Assembly: GCA_965660675.1 (NCBI GenBank)
Contig: CBFIAU010000001.1
Coordinates: 62,001 to 126,000, forward strand
Length of the DNA stretch: 64,000 bases
From: UBA12202 sp002691725
GTDB lineage: Bacteria > Pseudomonadota > Alphaproteobacteria > Puniceispirillales > UBA1172
Direction: 5' to 3'
Shown here: positions 1 through 8,399 of the stretch, piece by piece
Position numbering within the stretch: position 1 is the stretch's first letter
Layout of the letters: each line of letters opens with the position of its first letter
Notes under the pieces: model-generated
What the model was told of the DNA's origin: nothing
The model's input: the letters and a program-made list of their open reading frames with translations, nothing else
Database searches by the model: none
Translations under genes and position numbers: made by a program

Positions 1-19
1 GTCTTGGTTTTTAAGGGCA

Positions 20-958
20 GTGCTTTTAAGGGTGGTTTCGGCATGTATTTTGGCTTTGTCGTCAGCATCTCTATACGCGCAATCAGATGATCAGACCTAT
101 CCTACGACTATCCATCCAACCATCAATAAAGGCCAGATTGGTGAACAATTAGCCATTTGCTCAGCTTATGCTTCGATGATGGAAAATGTAACCATCATTG
201 AGCTTAAAATCCGTGATATTTGGCGTCAGCGTCAGATCATGCTATCCGATGAGCTGAGGCAACATTTGATCAATCATTCCAATCAATCTGTATTAGAAAT
301 CGATATTCGCTATATTATCGACAGTAAGGCAACGTGGTTGTCTCATCATATCTTTTTCCCTGATCCTGAAGGCTATGGCGTTGTTAATGCCTCCCAACAA
401 CATACGGTCAAGCAATATGTCATGTCATTTTGCCCGCCGCTTTATGACAAAATTGATTTGCAATTCGCAGAAGCTAAAGGGGTCGTAGAGCCGGGCTCAC
501 CATTGACCATCATGACCGAGAATAAATGGGGTAATGGCATGATTAACACAAGACAGGATGAGGAGAGTGATAAGCCTGATGTGAGTGAAGACCCCAATGC
601 TGATGCCAGTGCCAATGCCAGTGCCGATGCTGATGCCAATGCCGATGCCGATGCTGATGTCACTAATCAGGCACAGGCGCCCCCAACAGCGACGCAATCA
701 TCATCACCAAAGGCAATGATTATTCAAATTGCTGCCTATATAAAACGCAATCATGCGGAAAGAGGGATGATACATTTTGAAGATATTTTGGCAGACATTA
801 CCCCACCTGTTATTTTGCAAATCGAAGAACCTACTGGCGATAATGGCGAAGTATTTTATCGTATTACTACAATCCCCATGCTGCCTGATGAGGCCACACT
901 GGCATGTAATAACATGAAGAAAAAGCAAATAGGTTGTATTATTCGGCTACTGGAATAA
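20..958 (+). CDS. Secreted protein of unknown function with an Ala/Asp-rich tract
   Basis: The GTG at 20 gives a protein that starts with a hydrophobic stretch ending SLYA before QSDDQ, which looks like a Sec signal peptide, so export is likely. The frame stays open to the left edge of the window, so the true start may lie outside it. Around residues 195-215 there is a low-complexity run of alternating Ala with Asp or Asn, built from 6- and 12-bp repeats at about 598-660. That run probably links two globular parts. The C-terminal part, about 235-312, has two Cys (ACNN and IGCI) that might form a disulfide. I recognise no family. The gene ends 36 bp before a membrane-protein operon on the same strand. 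Confidence 0.6.
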   Translation: MLLRVVSACILALSSASLYAQSDDQTYPTTIHPTINKGQIGEQLAICSAYASMMENVTIIELKIRDIWRQRQIMLSDELRQHLINHSNQSVLEIDIRYIIDSKATWLSHHIFFPDPEGYGVVNASQQHTVKQYVMSFCPPLYDKIDLQFAEAKGVVEPGSPLTIMTENKWGNGMINTRQDEESDKPDVSEDPNADASANASADADANADADADVTNQAQAPPTATQSSSPKAMIIQIAAYIKRNHAERGMIHFEDILADITPPVILQIEEPTGDNGEVFYRITTIPMLPDEATLACNNMKKKQIGCIIRLLE

Positions 959-994
959 ACTAAATGACTTATTCCCTCAAGTCCGAGTCATGAC

Positions 995-1909
995 ATGATC
1001 ATTCTTGAATGGTGGGTTATCGCCACCATAATCGCCGCTTTAACACAAACCTTACGAAGTGCTGTTCAGCGCCAAATGAAACCTGTTTTGGGTGATGATG
1101 GCGCAAGTTATATCCGTTTTCTCTATGCCCTGCCCTTTGCTTGGCTGGTTGTTATCACCTATCAACAGATGACCGATATAGAAATACCCACAACGACGCT
1201 ATGGTTCTGGATATGGGTTTTATTAGCTAGTGTGACGCAGATCATCTTTACCGTTCTGCTGATCCGGATTTTCTCGCGGCGAAGCTTTGCCGCTGGCACA
1301 GCGTTTTCAAAAACAGAAGTTCTGCAAGCGGCAATATTGGAAACGATTATATTAGGGGTCATGGTATCGCTATTGACGGGCTTAGGCATTATTTTTGGCG
1401 TTGTTGCCGTGGTTATACTGGCCTTTGCCAAATCAGCCCTTACCCGCGATGAAATATTGAAATCATGCTTTTCCAAAACCTCTGCCATAGGGTTGGCTAG
1501 CGGCACTTTTCTTGGTCTTGCAACGGTTTGTTATAAGGCGGCGGCGGTATCGCTTATCAGCGATGATCTGTTTATGCGCGCGGTCTATACAGGCGGCATA
1601 GCCACCACTATTCAAGTGCTGGCGATGGGTGCATGGATGCTTATCTTTACGCGCCAGCAATTTGTCGCATGTTTTGTTAACTGGCGAGGATCAATAGGCG
1701 CTGGATTTTTTGGGGCGGTGGCAACTATTGGTTGGTTCACCGCCTTTATGCTTCAGACTGTGGCATCTGTTCGTGCGGTTGGACAAGTCGAATTATTGAT
1801 CACCCTTGCGATTTCTATACTTTGGTTTAAAGAAAAATCTAATCGCATTGAAATCATTGCCATTCTCTTATTAACCTTATCAATTGTCATGGTATTGCTG
1901 GGCTCATGA
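995..1909 (+). CDS. EamA/DMT-family membrane transporter
   Basis: This 304-residue protein is almost entirely hydrophobic, with about ten predicted membrane segments. It has the two-fold layout of the drug/metabolite transporter (EamA) superfamily, including the late stretch VRAVGQVELLITLAISILWF that resembles the second EamA repeat. Members export metabolites or amino acids from the cytoplasm, and the substrate cannot be told from sequence. The stop overlaps the next start by 4 bp (ATGA), so the two genes are translationally coupled and probably work together. Confidence 0.8.
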   Translation: MIILEWWVIATIIAALTQTLRSAVQRQMKPVLGDDGASYIRFLYALPFAWLVVITYQQMTDIEIPTTTLWFWIWVLLASVTQIIFTVLLIRIFSRRSFAAGTAFSKTEVLQAAILETIILGVMVSLLTGLGIIFGVVAVVILAFAKSALTRDEILKSCFSKTSAIGLASGTFLGLATVCYKAAAVSLISDDLFMRAVYTGGIATTIQVLAMGAWMLIFTRQQFVACFVNWRGSIGAGFFGAVATIGWFTAFMLQTVASVRAVGQVELLITLAISILWFKEKSNRIEIIAILLLTLSIVMVLLGS

Positions 1910-3231
1910 GAGGTTTGATAATATCCCTGCGTGTTGGTCTGCTTGCCCTTGCTTGGCTAGCGGCAATTTTACAGGTCATATTTGGGGCTGAGGTGATGCT
2001 ATTCAGCAATTTCGCCACGATTGCCCTCGGCTTATTCTTTATTCTGGTTTTGCCAACACTGAAATGGGACAGCTTACTGATTATCGCCATGCTAACCATC
2101 ATGGGCTGGGTTCTGGTTGATGGTCAGATGAGTCTTGATTTGATGTTTTCAAGCGGCCGCTTTGTTTTAATTTTTGTTGCATTGATTGCAACAATGACCT
2201 TATCCAAGGCAACAGCCGCTACCATGCCGTCTGTGCGGCGGACACAAGATAATCTGGCTCGGCTTAGCCCTGAGAACTCATCTTCAGGGTTACAAATCGC
2301 AGGTCATGTTTTTGGCGGCATTATCAACACCGGAACCTTTGCTATCCTATCAGCGGCCTTGCCCAATAACAGTGATGAATATCGGCGCAAACTCGCAGCC
2401 GGTGCTGCCTTACGCGGCATGGTAACATCGGCGGTTTGGTCACCATTTTTTGTTGGTTTCGCGGTTGGTGAAGGCTTTGTTGGGACTGCCAATGCGTGGC
2501 TGGCCATGGCGTTTGGTTTAGGAACAGCATTTATCTTCACCTTGGCCTGTTCATACTGGTTTAGTGCCGAGTTTAGCCTGCAAACAATCAGAACATCCCT
2601 CGCCTGCCTGCGCCCAATCGCTTGGCGTGTGGTGATTGTTTTAGCCAGTGTATTGAGCTTTGCGATCTGCTTTAACCTGACCGCATTATCAGCCGTCGTC
2701 ATCGCCATGCCGTTATTAGTAGCGATCCAGTTTATGCGTTATCCGCAAAACATGATCAGGATAATTAAAACATCGCGCGATGGGCTGGCGCAAACATCTG
2801 ATGACTTAGTGATTATCAGCATGGCTATGGTAATCGGCTATATCGCCATTAATACTAATGGCCTTGAGCAGATTGGGCTAGTTGGCGCGCATAGCATATA
2901 TCCGGGCTGGCTAGCCTTGATCGCAACACCAGTTGTCATGATGCTGGCATCTGTGGTAGGGATACATCCTGTGATTTCAAGCACGGTTATGCTGGCGATT
3001 TTCAGTAATGGCGGCGCGGCCGTGCATCCTGCCTTATTAATGCAAAGCCATTTGATCGGCTGGGGAGCCGGGACAATGAGCTCAGTCGCCTCATTATCCG
3101 TCATCACATGCGCCCGACTATACCAAGTTAGAAGCACCAAACTGGCGCTTAGTCAAAATCTGGTAACAGCTTTTTTATTCGCATTATTGGGCGGCATTAC
3201 CTTAAGCCTGATCAATAACGTGATGTATTAA
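1906..3231 (+). CDS. Polytopic inner-membrane protein, putative permease of unknown family
   Basis: This 441-residue protein has about ten to twelve hydrophobic segments and no signal peptide. It overlaps the upstream DMT gene by 4 bp. A cytoplasmic loop around residues 100-125 is polar. The glycine-rich segment GIHPVISSTVMLAIF and a C-terminal segment with GAGTMSSVASLSV resemble the re-entrant regions of anion permeases of the ArsB/NhaD/citrate-transporter type, but I cannot assign a family. Coupling to a DMT exporter suggests a shared substrate, which is inference. The gene converges on livF with a 33-bp gap. Confidence 0.6.
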   Translation: MRGLIISLRVGLLALAWLAAILQVIFGAEVMLFSNFATIALGLFFILVLPTLKWDSLLIIAMLTIMGWVLVDGQMSLDLMFSSGRFVLIFVALIATMTLSKATAATMPSVRRTQDNLARLSPENSSSGLQIAGHVFGGIINTGTFAILSAALPNNSDEYRRKLAAGAALRGMVTSAVWSPFFVGFAVGEGFVGTANAWLAMAFGLGTAFIFTLACSYWFSAEFSLQTIRTSLACLRPIAWRVVIVLASVLSFAICFNLTALSAVVIAMPLLVAIQFMRYPQNMIRIIKTSRDGLAQTSDDLVIISMAMVIGYIAINTNGLEQIGLVGAHSIYPGWLALIATPVVMMLASVVGIHPVISSTVMLAIFSNGGAAVHPALLMQSHLIGWGAGTMSSVASLSVITCARLYQVRSTKLALSQNLVTAFLFALLGGITLSLINNVMY

Positions 3232-3264
3232 CGCCGCCGCGTTTTGATCGCATAACGCCAGATA

Positions 3265-4281
3265 TTATCCACCAAGGAAGAGACGTCCAACATCAGGGTT
3301 TTCAAGCAAGGCATTGCCAGGGTCAGCTAACGCTGTTTCGCCAGACACAAGGACATAGCCTATATCGGCAAAGGCCAAGCCTTTTTTGGCATTCTGCTCA
3401 ACCATGACAATCGTCTTACCATCAACCTTTTGCAGATCGTCAAGGATTTCAAACACCATATCAATAAAGCGCGGCTCAAGACCAATAGATGGCTCATCCA
3501 CCAAGAGAATATCTGGCTCCATGACTAATGCTCGAGAAATCTCAAGCAGACGGCGTTCACCACCCGATAGAACGCCAGCAGGTTTATTACGGCGATCAGC
3601 CAGACGACTATATTTATCAAATACTCGTTCAGCCGCTAATTTAGCTTCAGCAGGCTTGTTTTTCAAAAACCCGCCCATCAACAGGTTTTCTTCAACCGTC
3701 ATCTGCGGGAAAACTGACTTATCTTGCAGAATATACGCAATTCCAGCCGATGACAGTTTCTCAGATGGTTTTAAGGCCGTGACATTCTTGCCATCAACAG
3801 TGATTGAGCCCGAAAAAATGTTCGTGAAACCAAAAATTGAGTGAAGCACCGTCGATTTACCAGCACCGTTTGGCCCAATCAAGCAGAGCGCCTGACCCTT
3901 ACCAATACGAAGCGAGAAATCATGAAGGATTTCCATTTTGCCATATCCTGCCCGCAAATCTTCGATAACAAGAAAGGCATCATTATTGGCAAGTTCCTCA
4001 AGATGCGCTTTGGTAGGGCCAGAGGCGGCGATACTAGCGGCTTCTTTCGCCACCTGATCAACCGACATGACAACATCAACACCGCCTACTCCGTAACCTG
4101 ATATATTTTTCTTCTGCGCGGTTTTCGCCTTACTAGCAGGTGCTTTTTTGACACCCTTCTTGGCAGTGGACGCTTTAGCCGCTGCCTCAGTTGCTGTCTT
4201 AGCAGGCGCTTTTTTCGCTGTTGTTGTTTTAGCAGGTGCTTTTTTGGCTGGTGCCTTAGTTCCTGTGGGTTTCGTAGCCAT
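3265..4281 (-). CDS. livF: Branched-chain amino-acid/amide ABC importer ATPase LivF with a Lys/Ala/Pro-rich N-terminal extension
   Basis: The ABC ATPase domain starts at about residue 103. It shows Walker A (GPNGAGKST), the signature (LSGGERR) and Walker B (ILLVDEPS), with the short LivF-type signature region. LivF proteins are usually about 235 residues, whereas this one is 338. The extra part is residues 1-60, made of repeated KAPAKKAPAK-like and TAKKAPAK units, then a neutral linker of about 40 residues. This tail is basic and low-complexity, like histone H1-like or DNA-binding tails. ATG starts the extension, and there is no internal start as convincing near the ABC domain. It is the last gene of the importer operon and overlaps livG by 1 bp. 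Confidence 0.88.
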   Translation of the reverse strand: MATKPTGTKAPAKKAPAKTTTAKKAPAKTATEAAAKASTAKKGVKKAPASKAKTAQKKNISGYGVGGVDVVMSVDQVAKEAASIAASGPTKAHLEELANNDAFLVIEDLRAGYGKMEILHDFSLRIGKGQALCLIGPNGAGKSTVLHSIFGFTNIFSGSITVDGKNVTALKPSEKLSSAGIAYILQDKSVFPQMTVEENLLMGGFLKNKPAEAKLAAERVFDKYSRLADRRNKPAGVLSGGERRLLEISRALVMEPDILLVDEPSIGLEPRFIDMVFEILDDLQKVDGKTIVMVEQNAKKGLAFADIGYVLVSGETALADPGNALLENPDVGRLFLGG

Positions 4282-5027
4282 TAGTGCCCTCCAAGATAGG
4301 CGTCAATAACGCGCTGGTCTTCTTGTAAATCTTCTGGCTTGCCATCAGCAAGCATACGTCCATTAGACAGGCAATAAATATGCTCAGCCAAGTTCATGAT
4401 GACACGCATATTATGCTCAATCACGCATAAAGTGATCCCGAGTTCTTCATTGGCGCGGCGCAAACGGTCAATCAACCCATTAATCAAGGTTGGATTAATA
4501 CCGGCCGTTGGCTCATCTAACAATAACGCTTTCGGCTCATTCATCAGCGCCATAGCAAACTCAAGCAGTTTTTGCTGACCAAACGATAAATCGCCAGAAA
4601 TAAGGTTACGTTTGGAATAGAGACCAACAAACTCAAGCAAATGCTCTGCCCTGTCTCTAATCTCACCTTTTCGATTAGCGAAAATGCCATCCTTAGCATC
4701 TTTACGATGCGACACTGATATTTGCATATTATCTATGCAATCCATTTTTGAATAGATGCGCGTTTGCTGAAATGTCCGCAACATACCCAGACGAGCAATA
4801 GGTCCAACCAGCAATTTTGATATTTCCTGGCCGTCAAAACGAATTGAGCCATTATCAATAGGATGATAGCCGACAATAGAGTTAAACAATGTCGTCTTGC
4901 CACAGCCATTAGGGCCAATAATACCTGTTATCGACCCTTGCTTAACGGCCATCGTTATATCTACATTCGCATGGACACCGCCATAAGATTTAGAGACATT
5001 ATTCACTTCGATAATATTATCTGACAT
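4281..5027 (-). CDS. livG: ABC importer ATPase LivG
   Basis: This is a 248-residue ABC ATPase with Walker A GPNGCGKTT, signature LSFGQQKLLE and Walker B ALLLDEPTAGINP. The C-terminal part (ITLCVIEHNMRVIM and LADGKPEDLQ) is typical of LivG/BcaG. It would pair with LivF to power uptake through LivH/LivM at the cytoplasmic face of the inner membrane. It lies 3 bp after livM and overlaps livF by 1 bp, so the set is one operon. Length is normal for the family. Confidence 0.93.
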   Translation of the reverse strand: MSDNIIEVNNVSKSYGGVHANVDITMAVKQGSITGIIGPNGCGKTTLFNSIVGYHPIDNGSIRFDGQEISKLLVGPIARLGMLRTFQQTRIYSKMDCIDNMQISVSHRKDAKDGIFANRKGEIRDRAEHLLEFVGLYSKRNLISGDLSFGQQKLLEFAMALMNEPKALLLDEPTAGINPTLINGLIDRLRRANEELGITLCVIEHNMRVIMNLAEHIYCLSNGRMLADGKPEDLQEDQRVIDAYLGGH

Positions 5028-5030
5028 TCC

Positions 5031-6083
5031 TTACGCCTCTTCTTTAGTGTCACGAGTTGATGTATCAACAACAATTCCAAAAAACTCAGGGTATTTGCGC
5101 TGCAGCCACCCCATTATGCCTTCCTGGAAATAAACGATATTGATAATAAGAATCAGCCCAAGAGCTACCCATTGAAGGTTTAGCAGATATGTCCAGGTCG
5201 TTTCCTTGACGACATGGAAAAGGATCGCGCCAATAACTGGCCCCCATAAGGTTCCCTTACCGCCAAGCAATGCCATCGCCACCATGAAAATACCAAATGT
5301 TGGGATCGGATAGGCCACTTCTTTATCAATGAAGCCTGCCATATTACCAGCAACCGCGCCAATACATCCCATAAAGATAGCGGCGATACACCAGCCAATC
5401 ATTTTATATTTGAGCGTGGGAATACCCATAGCTTCGGCTTTATCTTCGTCATCACGAATAGCATTAATCGCTAAGCCAAATTGCGTTGAATACATCCACC
5501 GCAATAAGAAATGCGCGATAATCGTTGTGCCAAAACAAATCATGTAGAAAAACGTCGATCGGAATTCAATATCACCGGGGAAGAGCGGCATTGATATCCC
5601 AGACGCCCCACCAACATAATCAATGGTGATGGTTAATTCGGCAGTCGCAATCGCTAATCCTAATGAGCCGATGGCAAAATACGGCCCGCGCAATCCAAAC
5701 ATGAATGTGGAAAACACCAAACAAAACAGTAATGAGACAAATCCAGCGGCAAGGACGCCCCAAAATAACCCCATATAATATTCATATTCGGTAAACTCTG
5801 GCTTAATTGATCCCATGGCGGAGGTGTACTCACCAACCCCGCCTTCGTAAAAGAAGGATACTTGGACAATCGCCGACACATACATGCCAATACCAAAAAA
5901 GGTAATATTACCAAGTGAGTTGTAGCCCATCTGGCCACCAAGAAGATCCCATGTTGAGGCCATGAGAACCATCATCCATAAATACGCAATCTGAAGCGTA
6001 TATTGTGGAAACAGGATCGGTCCAAAAATCCCCAATGCTCCTAACAGGATATAAGGAATAATTTTTTTCTGTATTGAACTCAT
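5031..6083 (-). CDS. livM: ABC importer permease LivM
   Basis: This 350-residue permease has about ten membrane segments and the LivM-type loop RDDEDKAEAMGIPTLKYK, which contacts the ATPase. Another conserved stretch is GGKGTLWGPVIGA. A loop of about 35 residues between early segments (around EGGVGEYTSAMGSIKPEF) is probably periplasmic. The start overlaps the livH stop by 4 bp, so the two permease genes are coupled. It transports amino acids or amides; the exact ligand is not readable from sequence. Confidence 0.92.
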   Translation of the reverse strand: MSSIQKKIIPYILLGALGIFGPILFPQYTLQIAYLWMMVLMASTWDLLGGQMGYNSLGNITFFGIGMYVSAIVQVSFFYEGGVGEYTSAMGSIKPEFTEYEYYMGLFWGVLAAGFVSLLFCLVFSTFMFGLRGPYFAIGSLGLAIATAELTITIDYVGGASGISMPLFPGDIEFRSTFFYMICFGTTIIAHFLLRWMYSTQFGLAINAIRDDEDKAEAMGIPTLKYKMIGWCIAAIFMGCIGAVAGNMAGFIDKEVAYPIPTFGIFMVAMALLGGKGTLWGPVIGAILFHVVKETTWTYLLNLQWVALGLILIINIVYFQEGIMGWLQRKYPEFFGIVVDTSTRDTKEEA

Positions 6084-6985
6084 TTCACAACCTGTCTATT
6101 TCTTTTCATTGAAATCTGGCGAATAATCAGAACCAGCAGAAGTATGCTAACAGGTGCTGCCACCTCATACGCTGTACCAACAATAACGCCAACATATTTT
6201 TCAAATAAACCAATACCAAAACCCGCACTAATCACACCGGGCAAATTGCCCAATCCGGCGGCTGTCACAATGGCAAAAGATCGCACCGAATAGGTAATGC
6301 CGTAAAAAGGCTGAATAACCCAGATGATGGAAACCAAAACACCAGCAGCACCACATAAGGCCGCATTGAAGGCAAAAGTAAAGGCATATACGCGGTCAGT
6401 ATTAATACCCAGAACACGCGCCGCGCGCGGGTCTTGTGATGTCGCCCGAATAGCCTGACCAAGACGAGATTTTTTCATAAAGATAACCACGCCAGTCGCA
6501 ATAATTCCCGCAAAAATCAGTGATATTATTTTTGAAGATGGGATTGTTACCATGCCGCCAAAGGCATCATAAATTGGCAATTCCATGTCAACTGTCTGAA
6601 CTTCAGGCCCATAAATGATATTCATGACCTGTTGTACTAATAAGGATAAGCCAAATGTCGCCAGCAATGAGACAAACATATCTTGGTCAATGATTCGCCT
6701 GATCATGGTGATATATATCAACCAGCCAAAGACAAACATAGTCATCATGACAACAATCATAATCAATGGCAGAGGAACATGCATAGAGTGTAATGAGAAT
6801 GCCATATAACCGCCCATGATGACAAAATCACCCTGTGCAAGATTTTTGATATTCATCACACCCCAGACTAAAGCCAATCCATAAGCGCTTAACGCAAAGA
6901 CGGCACCAACAAAGATACCCTCTAATATGATTTGAACATTAATAACTGGTGCCCAATAAAAGAGCAGTTCAAGGTTGCTTAACAT
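6080..6985 (-). CDS. livH: ABC importer permease LivH
   Basis: This 301-residue permease has the LivH pattern: N-terminal QIILEGIFVGAVFALSAYGL, then the MNIKNLAQGDFVIMGGY stretch, and the ATPase-contact loop SRLGQAIRATSQDPRAARVLG. It forms the transmembrane channel with LivM. The ATG at 6985 has AAGGAT just upstream, at the 3' foot of a strong hairpin that separates it from the binding-protein gene. Expression may therefore depend on read-through of that hairpin. Confidence 0.92.
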   Translation of the reverse strand: MLSNLELLFYWAPVINVQIILEGIFVGAVFALSAYGLALVWGVMNIKNLAQGDFVIMGGYMAFSLHSMHVPLPLIMIVVMMTMFVFGWLIYITMIRRIIDQDMFVSLLATFGLSLLVQQVMNIIYGPEVQTVDMELPIYDAFGGMVTIPSSKIISLIFAGIIATGVVIFMKKSRLGQAIRATSQDPRAARVLGINTDRVYAFTFAFNAALCGAAGVLVSIIWVIQPFYGITYSVRSFAIVTAAGLGNLPGVISAGFGIGLFEKYVGVIVGTAYEVAAPVSILLLVLIIRQISMKRNRQVVK

Positions 6986-7001
6986 CGGAAATCCTTAAAA
7001 A

Positions 7002-7027
7002 AAGAAGGAGAGAAATCTCTCCTTCTT
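7002..7027 (-). terminator. Intra-operon intrinsic terminator between the binding protein and livH
   Basis: A perfect 11-bp inverted repeat (left arm 7002-7012, right arm 7017-7027) encloses a 4-nt loop. In the minus-strand transcript it is followed directly by seven U. This is a textbook rho-independent terminator lying after the binding-protein stop and before the livH ribosome-binding site. Partial read-through would give more binding protein than permease, as is common in such operons. Confidence 0.85.
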
Positions 7028-7043
7028 GATAGATTAAAACGGA

Positions 7044-8264
7044 TTAGTACTTAACGTTCCGTGGGTAAGTCAATTGACCAGCATTTTCTACTAGAATGTA
7101 AGAACCGCTGGCATCAATCTGACGCATGAACATTGGCTTGGCAATGTTATTACCGGCATCAGAAAACTTGATATCGCCATAGAATGTTTCAAGCTCAGTT
7201 GCGGCAATCGCATCTCTGACCGCATCCTTATCAAAGCTGTTAGCTGCTTCGAATGCTTCTTTCCAGACATAAACTGCTGCTGATGCCTGTGCCGACTGAT
7301 AAGGAACAGATGTATAGGAAGGATATGCTGCTTTGAAGCCTTCGTTCCAATCTGCTGCGCTTCCGAAAATTGCATCAGACTTATTAATTGATTCAACCCA
7401 CTGAGTTGGGCAAAGGAACCCGTTTGATGCTTTAGGAAACTTTTCCTGTACCTTAGCAGCTTCGCAATGCGTCAAGGCAATCATATCTACATTTACCTTC
7501 ATCTCATCAATTTGACGAGCAGCAGTAGCAGCACCTTTGGAGTGACCGGAAATAACCAGAATGTCCGGACGAAGTGCCTTCACCTTGGTCAAGGTAGTGG
7601 ACATGTCTGACAGATCAGCAGGAAGCTGATCATCAATGACGACCTCCATACCATATTCTTCGATCTTATCAACCACACCAGCGCGAACATCCATTGAGAA
7701 CGGATCGCCCTCAAATGCCATGGCTACACGAACCTTGCTTGGGTCACCGGATTTGGCTGCGGCCATATCAATGGCAGAGGCCAGATACTGCTCAGATGTT
7801 GATAGAACAGCAAACAGATACTTATAGCCTTGGGTGAACAGTGAACGTGAAGCGCCTTCGGCTTCAACCATTGGCACACCAAACTTTTCAGAAACAGGCG
7901 CAATCGCCTTCGTCATGCCTGATGAATATGGGCCAAGCATATATTCAACGCCATCCTGCTGGATCAATCTTTCAGCCAGCTGGGCACCACGAGCAGGTGT
8001 TGATTCGTCATCATAATATTTAACAGCAAGCTTATATGACTTACCGCCAACCATGACGCCACCATTATCATTGATCATATTTACGGCATAATCATAGCCG
8101 CGCTGAGTATGCAGACCATTTGTTGCATATTTACCAGTCAATGAGATTGAAGAACCAAGAATGATGGTATCACCCTCAACCTTGGCAATAGCATTACCAC
8201 CCATAGCCAGGGTAGTTGAAACAGCTGCGACAGCTGTTAATGCTTTAAGTGAAAATTGTTTCAT
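7044..8264 (-). CDS. livK: Periplasmic amino-acid/amide-binding protein of the Liv-type ABC importer
   Basis: The ATG at 8264 has AGGAGG 7 nt upstream and begins MKQFSLKALTAVAAVSTTLA, a clear signal peptide ending NAIA before KVEG. An upstream in-frame start at 8327 is possible but has no such site. The mature part (IILGSSISLTGKYATNG, YDDESTPARGAQLAERLI, YMLGPYSSGMT) matches the type I periplasmic-binding fold of the HAAT family. It captures amino acids, amides or related polar solutes and delivers them to LivHM. It is first in the operon and is followed by a terminator hairpin. The symbol denotes the type of protein; leucine as ligand is not shown. Confidence 0.9.
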   Translation of the reverse strand: MKQFSLKALTAVAAVSTTLAMGGNAIAKVEGDTIILGSSISLTGKYATNGLHTQRGYDYAVNMINDNGGVMVGGKSYKLAVKYYDDESTPARGAQLAERLIQQDGVEYMLGPYSSGMTKAIAPVSEKFGVPMVEAEGASRSLFTQGYKYLFAVLSTSEQYLASAIDMAAAKSGDPSKVRVAMAFEGDPFSMDVRAGVVDKIEEYGMEVVIDDQLPADLSDMSTTLTKVKALRPDILVISGHSKGAATAARQIDEMKVNVDMIALTHCEAAKVQEKFPKASNGFLCPTQWVESINKSDAIFGSAADWNEGFKAAYPSYTSVPYQSAQASAAVYVWKEAFEAANSFDKDAVRDAIAATELETFYGDIKFSDAGNNIAKPMFMRQIDASGSYILVENAGQLTYPRNVKY

Positions 8265-8399
8265 TACGAAACCTCCTGAACAATATTTTAATTTTCTGAT
8301 TATGTAATGAACTTTGAAAAAGTCCATAGGAAAGCGTCAATTATTTGAAGTTTTATTAAAATTAATTTTAATTGAATTAAACATTACACGAAACAATAC

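Noticed and set aside
442..697. Ala/Ser- and Ile/Gly-rich minus-strand ORFs
   Set aside because: They are the reverse reading of the low-complexity Ala/Asp tract in the first gene.
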